From positions 154,852-218,851 of the forward strand of contig JAJCYM010000027.1 in NCBI GenBank assembly GCA_029262895.1: DNA of 64,000 nucleotides, written 5' to 3'. The DNA comes from Roseivirga sp. (GTDB taxonomy: Bacteria; Bacteroidota; Bacteroidia; Cytophagales; Cyclobacteriaceae). Of this stretch, positions 35,084 through 42,524 are shown in pieces (within the stretch, counting starts at the first letter, position 1; every line of letters begins with the position of its first letter). The translations under genes were made by a program, and so were the position numbers. The notes beneath the pieces were generated by a model. That model made no database searches. It saw nothing but the letters and a program-made list of their open reading frames with translations, and had not been told where the DNA came from.

Positions 35084-37246
35084 TTATCTCAAAAATAACA
35101 TCTCCCTGTACTTAGCAAGTGGCCAATCATCATCATCAATATTCAGTTCCAATTGATCGACAACATATCTAATCTCATCAAAATATTTCCCTTTGATTCT
35201 ATCACAATAGGCTATGGCCTTATCTCTTGTTTCATCAATAAGATTAACGGCCTTTCTTTCTTCTATCATGGCAGCCACGTTACTCCTTAGTGAAGTAAGG
35301 TTTTTATTCACTCTATCCAGTGTTTCAACCACATGACTATTTTCAAGGCCCAATTCTTTAAGGCCTCTGGCATTTTCTATTAGCTTATTCTGATACTTCA
35401 TGGCTGCCGGAATAATCATACCCAATGATAACTCTCCCATCAATCGAGATTCGATTTGAATTTTCATCATGTAGTTTTCAAGCCTGATCTCATTTCGAGC
35501 TTCCAATTCCACCTTAGACATAATGCCGAATTTCTCAAAGAGTTTAATGGCATCATCACTCAAGTAAGCATCCAGGGCCCTTGGGGTGTCTTTCACATTC
35601 GACAAGCCTCTTTTTTCTGCTTCAGCAACCCATTCATCAGAATAACCGTCACCTTCAAAACGAATGCTTTTAGATTCCTCAATATAATCTCTCAGAATTC
35701 TGACAATCGCTATCTTCTTATCCTCACCAGCCTCCATGGCCTTAGTAACCAAATCATGAAACTCCGTTAACTCCTCTGCCGCTATTAAATTTAAAGCAGT
35801 CATCGGTCCAGCTGTATTCTGATCAGAGCCTACAGCCCTGAATTCAAACTTGTTGCCGGTAAAAGCAAAGGGAGAGGTTCTGTTTCTGTCTGTATTGTCC
35901 AGAATGATTTCGGGGATTTTGTCGATCCCCAATTTCATATAAATGTTATCCCCTTTGTCTACTTTAATGTTGCCCTTCTCTTCCAGCTCATTCAATACAG
36001 CCGTAAGGTCAGAACCAATAAAGGCAGACATAATAGCCGGTGGTGCTTCATTAGCACCCAAACGATGATCATTACCTGCTGAAGCTATACTGGCCCTCAA
36101 TAGGTCGGCATTTTTATGAATTGCCCGAATCGTTGTAACAAAAAAGACCAGGAATTGCAGGTTATCACGAGCACTTGAACTCGGTTGAAAAAGATTAACA
36201 CCTGTGTTGGTAATCAACGACCAGTTATTGTGTTTTCCACTTCCATTCAAACCTGCAAAAGGCTTCTCATGAAAGAGCACTTTCAAATCGTGCCGATCAG
36301 CCACCCTCTTCATCACATCCATTAGCAAGGAGTTGTGATCAGTAGCTACATTGATATCTTCATAAAGAGGAGCAACTTCATATTGCCCCGGAGCCACCTC
36401 ATTGTGACGAGTCATTACCGGAATCCCCAATTTTAAGGCTTCAATTTCAAATTCCTTCATGTAGTTATAAACCCTGCTTGGAATAGAGCCAAAATAATGA
36501 TCATCCAGTTGTTGGCCTCTGGCAGGGTTGTGACCAAATACAGTTCTACCGCTCATGACCAAGTCAGGGCGAGAGTTGAACATCGCCTTGTCCACTACAA
36601 AATACTCTTGCTCGCAACCCAAAGACGCACTGACCTTATTCACATTTCTATCAAACAGCTGGCAAACTTTGACGGCTGCCCTGTCCACTGCCTCTACCGC
36701 TTTTAACAAAGGCGCTTTATAATCAAGAGCTTCACCAGTGTATGAAACAAAAACTGTGGGGATGCAGAGTGTTCTGCCCCAAATGAAAATCGGTGAGCTC
36801 GGATCCCAGGCAGTATAACCCCTTGCTTCGAAAGTGCTGCGAATACCGCCATTGGGGAATGATGAGGCATCTGGTTCTTGCTGTATTAGTGCACTACCCC
36901 TGAAGACCTCGAGCCCTTTAGAGGCATCAAAGAAAGAGTCATGCTTTTCGGCTGTAGAACCTGTAAGTGGTTGGAACCAGTGGGTATAATGTGTGGTCCC
37001 CTTTGAAATGGCCCAGGTCTTTACTGCCGAGGCAATCTCACTAGCAGTGTCCATATCGATCTTCTTGCCTTTTGCAATGGCATCTCTTACCTTTTTGAAA
37101 GTGTCCGGTGACAAGGACATTTTCATTTGGTCCATACTGAATACATCCTCACCGAAGTAATCTGAGATTTTATCCGATGGTGGAAAAACACGATCAGTAG
37201 TCCTGTTTAATACCGATCTGAGTGCATGTTGACGTAGGTTGGGCAT
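35084..37246 (-). CDS. glnN: Glutamine synthetase type III
   Basis: A 720-residue type III glutamine synthetase, longer than the 450-470-residue GlnA type. It contains the GSIII N-terminus, LGCEQEYFVVDKAMF (metal-ligand Glu residues), NEVAPGQYEVAPLYEDINVATDHN, GLNGSGKHNNWSL and NDHRLGANEAPPAIMSAF. The enzyme makes glutamine from glutamate, ammonia and ATP and is the main form in many Bacteroidota. No ammonium transporter or PII gene lies beside it. A 225-base noncoding gap separates its start from mtaB on the other strand. Confidence 0.97.
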   Translation of the reverse strand: MPNLRQHALRSVLNRTTDRVFPPSDKISDYFGEDVFSMDQMKMSLSPDTFKKVRDAIAKGKKIDMDTASEIASAVKTWAISKGTTHYTHWFQPLTGSTAEKHDSFFDASKGLEVFRGSALIQQEPDASSFPNGGIRSTFEARGYTAWDPSSPIFIWGRTLCIPTVFVSYTGEALDYKAPLLKAVEAVDRAAVKVCQLFDRNVNKVSASLGCEQEYFVVDKAMFNSRPDLVMSGRTVFGHNPARGQQLDDHYFGSIPSRVYNYMKEFEIEALKLGIPVMTRHNEVAPGQYEVAPLYEDINVATDHNSLLMDVMKRVADRHDLKVLFHEKPFAGLNGSGKHNNWSLITNTGVNLFQPSSSARDNLQFLVFFVTTIRAIHKNADLLRASIASAGNDHRLGANEAPPAIMSAFIGSDLTAVLNELEEKGNIKVDKGDNIYMKLGIDKIPEIILDNTDRNRTSPFAFTGNKFEFRAVGSDQNTAGPMTALNLIAAEELTEFHDLVTKAMEAGEDKKIAIVRILRDYIEESKSIRFEGDGYSDEWVAEAEKRGLSNVKDTPRALDAYLSDDAIKLFEKFGIMSKVELEARNEIRLENYMMKIQIESRLMGELSLGMIIPAAMKYQNKLIENARGLKELGLENSHVVETLDRVNKNLTSLRSNVAAMIEERKAVNLIDETRDKAIAYCDRIKGKYFDEIRYVVDQLELNIDDDDWPLAKYREMLFLR

Positions 37247-37455
37247 TGGGGATATTTATTGGTTTCAATTTTACCCTAAATTTAAGAAGATTACAGAATT
37301 ATTACCCTTATCAATCACTTTTTTACCCTCTTTTTAATTTTTTTGCAAAAAAATTGAGAAAACACCCCTCATCATGAATCATGATCTACTTTACCATTCA
37401 TGAACAGTCTCGAATTTCCCTTTATGATGAGTAGCATCAAAATCCAATAATTCAA

Positions 37456-37463
37456 TACCTTTG
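37456..37463 (+). promoter_or_regulatory. Putative -7 element (TACCTTTG) for mtaB
   Basis: TACCTTTG matches TAnnTTTG and ends eight bases before the ATG at 37472, leaving little or no 5' leader. Confidence 0.45.
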
Positions 37464-37471
37464 CAAATTCA

Positions 37472-38791
37472 ATGAAAAGAGTCGCCTTTTATACGCTTGG
37501 CTGTAAGCTGAATTTTTCGGAAACATCAACCATTTCCCGAATGTTCGAGCAAAAGGGCTACACCAAAGTTGGCTTTTCTGAGCACCCGGACATCTTCATT
37601 ATCAATACTTGTTCGGTTACTGAAAATGCCGATAAGAAGTGCAAGAAAATCGTAAGGGAAGCTCAAAAAATTAATCCTGAGGGCTATGTAGCCATTATCG
37701 GATGTTATGCGCAGCTCAAGCCCAAAGAGATTGCTGAAATTCCTGGGGTTGATGCGGTATTGGGTGCAGCAGAAAAATTCAGGCTTGTCGAATTGTTGGA
37801 TGGTTTCGTGAAAACGCCAGAAGCCCGGGTGATGGCCTCAGAAATAAAAGAGGCCACTACCTTTAATAATGCCTATTCCATCAATGACAGGACCCGAACT
37901 TTCCTAAAGGTACAAGACGGTTGCAACTATCATTGTACGTTTTGTACCATCCCACTCGCCCGTGGCAAAAGCAGAAGTGATAGCATAGCCAACATTGTTA
38001 AGTCAGCAGAAGAAATTGCTCAAACGGGTGTTAAAGAAATAGTAATCACAGGGGTCAACATAGGCGACTTTGGTATTCAGGAGGGCAAACGTAAAGAGCG
38101 CTTTCTGGACTTGGTTAAAGCGCTGGATCAAGTAGAAGGCATTGATAGAATTCGTATCTCATCTATTGAGCCCAATCTGCTCAACAATGAGGTGATCGAC
38201 TATGTCTCTCGATCGAATCGTTTTGTTCCTCACTTTCATATCCCACTTCAATCAGGTAGCAATAAGTTGTTGAGGTTGATGCGCAGAAGGTATTTGCGAG
38301 AGCTCTATGAAGACCGGGTGAACAAAATCAAACAACTAATGCCTAATTGCTGCATTGGGGTTGACGTGATTGTTGGCTTTCCCGGAGAAACTGAACAAGA
38401 TTTTCTAGACACTTACAATTTCCTAAATGAGCTAGATATCTCCTACCTCCATGTATTTACTTATTCTGAAAGAGCAAATACTGCCGCAACCGAAATGGCT
38501 GATCCGGTGCCGATGAAAGTCAGGCAAGAACGATCAAAGATGCTCCGTATTCTTTCCGAAAAGAAAAAGCGTTTGTTCTATGAGCAAAACCTGGGAAATA
38601 CTGGCACAGTCCTTTTCGAAGATGATATTGAAGATGGCATGATGCGTGGCTTTACGGAAAACTACGTAAGAGTTGAAGCCAAATATGACCCAATGCTTAT
38701 CAATGAACTGAAGCGAGTTCAACTGGGAGCTGTCAATAGCAATGGACTTGTTGAAGTTGAAGAGCTTGAGTTAGTATTTGAAGCTCATTGA
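37472..38791 (+). CDS. mtaB: tRNA (t6A37) methylthiotransferase MtaB
   Basis: A 439-residue radical-SAM methylthiotransferase. The N-terminal UPF0004 domain has three cluster Cys (Cys11 in TLGCKLNFSET, Cys47 in NTCSVTENAD, Cys78 in GCYAQLKP). The radical-SAM motif GCNYHCTFC gives Cys151, Cys155 and Cys158. A C-terminal TRAM domain follows (FTENYVRVEAKYDPM). The sequence CSVTENADKKCKK is typical of MtaB (2-methylthio-t6A) rather than MiaB. It modifies position 37 of tRNAs reading ANN codons. It is monocistronic and ends at a hairpin terminator. Confidence 0.92.
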   Translation: MKRVAFYTLGCKLNFSETSTISRMFEQKGYTKVGFSEHPDIFIINTCSVTENADKKCKKIVREAQKINPEGYVAIIGCYAQLKPKEIAEIPGVDAVLGAAEKFRLVELLDGFVKTPEARVMASEIKEATTFNNAYSINDRTRTFLKVQDGCNYHCTFCTIPLARGKSRSDSIANIVKSAEEIAQTGVKEIVITGVNIGDFGIQEGKRKERFLDLVKALDQVEGIDRIRISSIEPNLLNNEVIDYVSRSNRFVPHFHIPLQSGSNKLLRLMRRRYLRELYEDRVNKIKQLMPNCCIGVDVIVGFPGETEQDFLDTYNFLNELDISYLHVFTYSERANTAATEMADPVPMKVRQERSKMLRILSEKKKRLFYEQNLGNTGTVLFEDDIEDGMMRGFTENYVRVEAKYDPMLINELKRVQLGAVNSNGLVEVEELELVFEAH

Positions 38792-38865
38792 TTGGACTCA
38801 TATACGAAAGCGCGGAAATCATTCTAATTTAATTTCATAAGTGACGAAAACACAACCCATAGTGT

Positions 38866-38895
38866 AGAGACACGCTTGAGCTAAGGCGCGTCTCT
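38866..38895. terminator. Bidirectional terminator between mtaB and a secreted protein gene
   Basis: AGAGACACGC and GCGCGTCTCT pair over ten bases (one G-T wobble) around a ten-base loop, between convergent genes. Similar sequences recur as intergenic elements in Bacteroidota genomes. Confidence 0.6.
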
Positions 38896-38913
38896 AATTC
38901 ATGTATTAATTGT

Positions 38914-39315
38914 CTATGGACATACAGTTCCTGTTACTGTTGCTGTGATAGGAGAACCAAAAGGTTGATTATTAACAATGAGAGAAAGTTCTACCGTATT
39001 CGAACCCACTACAAGCGCACCATTGGGGATAAAACTCATGAATAGAGTTGATGTATATACTGAATGTCCTGTACTAGGGAAATACCAATGATAAGTGGGC
39101 GTAGGACCACAGTAATTTGGATTAAAGGCGAACATATTAACAGGGGTAGTACTGCATATCGAAATCGGAGTTGATCCATGCAAAATAGCTATAGGGACTG
39201 TAGGGTTACACTCATTCGGATCGTTACCTGAACCTGTCGATAACGCCTCATAAGATGAGCCTAACATTAAGAAAGTCAGTATACAAGCAGAGAATAATAA
39301 AGAATACTTTTTCAT
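38914..39315 (-). CDS. Small secreted protein of unknown function
   Basis: A 133-residue protein with a signal peptide (about residues 1-22) and a mature domain with five Cys and beta-strand-like sequences (PVNMFAFNPNYCGPTPTYHWYF, SNTVELSLIVNNQPFGSPITATVTGTV), which suggests a PKD- or Ig-like secreted domain with disulfides. I recognise no family. It ends close to a bidirectional terminator shared with mtaB and is followed on the upstream side by about 220 bases of noncoding A+T-rich sequence. Confidence 0.6.
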   Translation of the reverse strand: MKKYSLLFSACILTFLMLGSSYEALSTGSGNDPNECNPTVPIAILHGSTPISICSTTPVNMFAFNPNYCGPTPTYHWYFPSTGHSVYTSTLFMSFIPNGALVVGSNTVELSLIVNNQPFGSPITATVTGTVCP

Positions 39316-39534
39316 TTTTGAAAATTTAGATTTGATAATTGATTTCAGCTCTTTAGTCCATAACCAATGCCATGGGTAAGCAGTTTTTTTGAAATTTTAA
39401 TATCCATTCTCATTTTTCTGAAATAATCTCAACTGATCTCTATACCGATTAAGAAGTTCCCAATCCGTTTATTCAGAAGCCCGAACAACCGCACTGAAAA
39501 GGCCGATAAACCAGATATACTAAAATTTAAAATC

Positions 39535-39831
39535 ATGGCTATACAAGCAGGTTTTGCAATGGACTCAATGTCAAGAATGAACAATAATCGAGCACTTCTT
39601 GGGAAAAAGGCTCCTTTTGAAATATTAAAAGCAAATGGATTTATAAAGACTACAGGGGAAAAATTTAATCTAAAGAAACTGACACCAGTCCAAAAGAGGT
39701 TGATGAGGATGAAAGTAAACAGCTATAGAAAAACGGAAAAGAAAAAGCTGATTCTTACATCAGCTCTTACCCTACTCATTACAACGGTAGTGATCGTAAT
39801 GAGTATACAATTAACCAAATTGATATTCTAG
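39535..39831 (+). CDS. Small membrane protein of unknown function
   Basis: A 98-residue protein. The first 70 residues are basic and polar with helical character (KKLTPVQKRLMRMKVNSYRKTEKKKL). Residues 72-96 form one transmembrane helix (ILTSALTLLITTVVIVMSI), so the protein is a C-terminally anchored membrane protein with a cytoplasmic basic domain. I recognise no family. The stop codon lies one base before that of the convergent gene. Confidence 0.6.
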   Translation: MAIQAGFAMDSMSRMNNNRALLGKKAPFEILKANGFIKTTGEKFNLKKLTPVQKRLMRMKVNSYRKTEKKKLILTSALTLLITTVVIVMSIQLTKLIF

Positions 39832-39832
39832 T

Positions 39833-40948
39833 CTAGTCCCTTAGTTCGATGGCCGAAAGATCATCGAACTTTCCCATTACCCCCCATCCACCAAAGTTCT
39901 CCGAAACCGCTATCCACAGTTCATTATCTCCTTTATTTAGTTTTAAATAGAGGTCATCAAAAAATCCCATAGTGCCGAGATACCTGTAATCACGGCTAGC
40001 ATAGTTCTTCTGCCCTCCCGCTATTATCTCACCATTCAAATACACCTTTGCACGATCACTAAATCCATATGTGAATCTTTTTATTTGATCTCGATCCGAC
40101 CGGATCACCACTTTGGCGAAAACCGTATTGTTCGTTCTTGGCAAAGCTGTGACTCGGGCCAGGTTAGCATAACCCTTGTTCTCCACCCCCAAAGTCTTCC
40201 AATTTAATTTGCTCCAAGTTTGCTTGTCAAGCCCTACAGCCTCGCCCAAATCTGATTCTAAAAAAGGACTTGAAACTGACCAGCTTGTGACTGTCCCAGG
40301 TTCAAATGGAGGTATTTTGATCTTTTCACTTTTCAGTTTAGGGTTTTCCAGCGCTCTTACTTTGAAATTTGAAAAATGAAATCCTGACGGTCCGGTACAC
40401 CTAAGCCCAACTCCTCCCCTGACCGATCCATGCTTAAGCTCAGGGATATAGAAAAGAGGCTTTTCCATATCGTTGATATATACCTCCGCATCTTCAGCAG
40501 CGACTACCATCTTTATACGGTTCCATGCATTCATCTTATAGGCGTATACCCCAGTAAACTCTGGTCCGAAATACAATTGCCATGCCGCTCGACCATTAAA
40601 CACAGGTGTATATTGGTTTGCATCTGGATTTCCAGACTGATGAGGTCGTATATAAAATTCCTCATAATTGCTGCTGTCCAGCATTCGAAAAAATACACCA
40701 GGGAACCCTCTGCTTTCTGTTACGAAAACTTCAAATTCAATTTCACCAGTGAAAAATTCAAAGTCCTTAAGCCTGGCCTGTGACCGATAGAGATATAAGC
40801 TGGGTCGCCCTTCAAAGAATCGTGCTACATCTTCTACGTGACTTTCACCTTGCACTTCCCAGTTTTCGTTATCAAAAGGGAATTCCTGACTATAGGAGAT
40901 TGAAACCCAAAAGAGTGATACTAAACAAAACCATCTATTTCTCTTCAT
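39833..40948 (-). CDS. Secreted concanavalin/laminin-G-fold-like protein
   Basis: A 371-residue protein with a signal peptide (residues 1-20, ending ISYSQ). The mature part begins with a region resembling a concanavalin-A-like jelly roll (ARLKDFEFFTGEIEFEVFVTESRGFPGVFFRM, GVYAYKMNAWNRIKMVVAAEDAEVYINDMEKPL, GGVGLRC). The second half holds a galactose-binding-like beta sandwich (VYLNGEIIAGGQKNYASRDYRYLG). Carbohydrate binding is plausible, not shown. ATG at 40948 was chosen over an ATG 20 codons upstream because it gives the signal peptide. It is divergent from the next gene. Confidence 0.7.
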   Translation of the reverse strand: MKRNRWFCLVSLFWVSISYSQEFPFDNENWEVQGESHVEDVARFFEGRPSLYLYRSQARLKDFEFFTGEIEFEVFVTESRGFPGVFFRMLDSSNYEEFYIRPHQSGNPDANQYTPVFNGRAAWQLYFGPEFTGVYAYKMNAWNRIKMVVAAEDAEVYINDMEKPLFYIPELKHGSVRGGVGLRCTGPSGFHFSNFKVRALENPKLKSEKIKIPPFEPGTVTSWSVSSPFLESDLGEAVGLDKQTWSKLNWKTLGVENKGYANLARVTALPRTNNTVFAKVVIRSDRDQIKRFTYGFSDRAKVYLNGEIIAGGQKNYASRDYRYLGTMGFFDDLYLKLNKGDNELWIAVSENFGGWGVMGKFDDLSAIELRD

Positions 40949-41081
40949 ACTAATAGTTTCAATCAAGTACGGGCTTACGAGATTCAAAGCCCATTTAGGA
41001 ATGTTCAAATCTGTTCAAGGCTGTGCAACCTGATACAGATCAAAAATTGATTTAAATTAGTGTCTTCAATTCTGGTCAAAA

Positions 41082-42356
41082 ATGAATGAACTGTGTCTTA
41101 AACAATGCCTTAAGCTTATTGAGCAAAAATTGGGTTGGGGTTCCAGCATCGACTGGCTGAATCAGGATTTTCAACTGCTAAGCGATCAAATTTTTGAAGA
41201 TACCCGGGTAAGGCTAAGTATCACAACCTTAAAGAGGGTCTGGGGAAAGGTTAACTATGATAGCGACCCAAGTATTTCAACTTTAAACACACTGGCCAAT
41301 TTTATCGGTTATGCTAACTGGAGTGCGTTCAAACAAAGTCAGGGCTCTCTGAAACATAAGCCAGCCAAACGACCTATTAAGTTGCCCAAGGTTCCCGTAG
41401 CCATTGTTAGTTTGATTGTGCTGACACTCGCAATTCTTGCCGTTGCTGGCTTTGACAAGGGTGAAAGGGCATTGGAAATATCTCCGGAGCAATTGGCAAA
41501 AGTAAAATTCACGAGCCAACCTACTGCCATTGGATTGCCAAACTCAATTGTTTTTAACTATGATTTTGCTGGTATCAATGCTGCCAAAACCACTATCCAG
41601 CAATCTTGGAATAAAAAAATGACTTTTGAGGTTGATAAAAATGGTGCAGTGGCTACCGGTATTTATTATTACCCTGGTTATTTTAAAGCAAAGCTTATTG
41701 CTGACGGCCAGATTCTAAAAGAACATGATGTCCATGTAAAAACAAACGGGTGGATGGGCTCGATTCCTGGCGCGGAAATGCCAAGATATCTCTATGAAGA
41801 AGAGATTGTAATGGATGAAAGCTTAAGATTGTCTGAAGAGACTTACAAGGATCTCTATGCCCTTGATATCGAGAAAGCGAAGTTTGTCGACTTCCACTAC
41901 TCATCGGATTTGGGCGAAATATTTGGCGATGACTTCATCTTCGAAACCCGTTTCAAAAACAGCTATAGAAAAAGCAATGGTAAATGTCAAACCACAGAGG
42001 TTTTGATTCATGGATCTGAAGGCGCCTTTATTGTACCATTCTCTATTCCCGGCTGTGTAAGCGATCTCAGTATTTTCTTGCTTGGAGACGTGGTGGATGG
42101 CAAGACTAATGACCTCTCCGCCTTTGGCAGTGATTTCACCCAATGGCAAACTTTGAGATGTGAAGCCAAAGGAGAAAACATTCAAATTTTTGTCAACGAC
42201 AAATTGGCCCATACCATGAAAGCACCAAGGGAACTTGGAAGAATAGTCGGATTCAGATATAGCTTCTTAGGCGCTGGAGAGGTAGACCATGTTAAGCTTT
42301 CAAGAAATGACGAGGTTTTTTATGAAGAGAACTTTGTTGATTGGAGAGAACACTGA
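41082..42356 (+). CDS. Membrane protein: HTH-like N-terminus, one TM helix, C-terminal LamG-like domain
   Basis: A 424-residue protein. Residues 1-90 resemble an HTH-like domain found at the N-terminus of many Bacteroidota proteins (LSITTLKRVWGKVNYDSDPSISTLNTLANFIGYANWSAFK). Residues about 105-122 form a transmembrane helix (VPVAIVSLIVLTLAILAVAG). The rest is predicted extracytoplasmic and includes a laminin-G-like segment (FIFETRFKNSYRKS, NIQIFVNDKLAHTMKAPRELGRIVGFRY). The layout suggests a one-component membrane-bound regulator that senses a ligand outside. It is divergent from the secreted LamG-like gene 133 bases away. Confidence 0.7.
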   Translation: MNELCLKQCLKLIEQKLGWGSSIDWLNQDFQLLSDQIFEDTRVRLSITTLKRVWGKVNYDSDPSISTLNTLANFIGYANWSAFKQSQGSLKHKPAKRPIKLPKVPVAIVSLIVLTLAILAVAGFDKGERALEISPEQLAKVKFTSQPTAIGLPNSIVFNYDFAGINAAKTTIQQSWNKKMTFEVDKNGAVATGIYYYPGYFKAKLIADGQILKEHDVHVKTNGWMGSIPGAEMPRYLYEEEIVMDESLRLSEETYKDLYALDIEKAKFVDFHYSSDLGEIFGDDFIFETRFKNSYRKSNGKCQTTEVLIHGSEGAFIVPFSIPGCVSDLSIFLLGDVVDGKTNDLSAFGSDFTQWQTLRCEAKGENIQIFVNDKLAHTMKAPRELGRIVGFRYSFLGAGEVDHVKLSRNDEVFYEENFVDWREH

Positions 42357-42429
42357 TTCACTTATCAAGGATTTGGTGTTTGCTTTTTGGGATTTACTTT
42401 TGGCTTATCCATAAGTATCTCGTTAACTT

Positions 42430-42462
42430 ATTCATCTGGTCACTTGAAGTGACCGGATGAAT
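42430..42462. repeat. 33 bp near-perfect palindrome
   Basis: ATTCATCTGGTCACTT pairs with AAGTGACCGGATGAAT (one G-T wobble) around a single central G. It shares the ACTTGAAGT core and GGATGA tail with the palindrome at 25375, but with different stem bases that still pair. Confidence 0.75.
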
Positions 42463-42471
42463 GGCTTAGAC

Positions 42472-42502
42472 AAAAAAAGAGGCTATCTACTCAGACAGCC
42501 TC
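42472..42502 (-). terminator. Terminator of the M14 gene at 42525
   Basis: A GAGGCT/AGCCTC stem with a 12-base loop that can add further pairs; on the minus strand it is followed by TTTTTTTG. It lies 23 bases after the stop codon. Confidence 0.75.
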
Positions 42503-42524
42503 AATTCAATTGTTAGATTATTCC

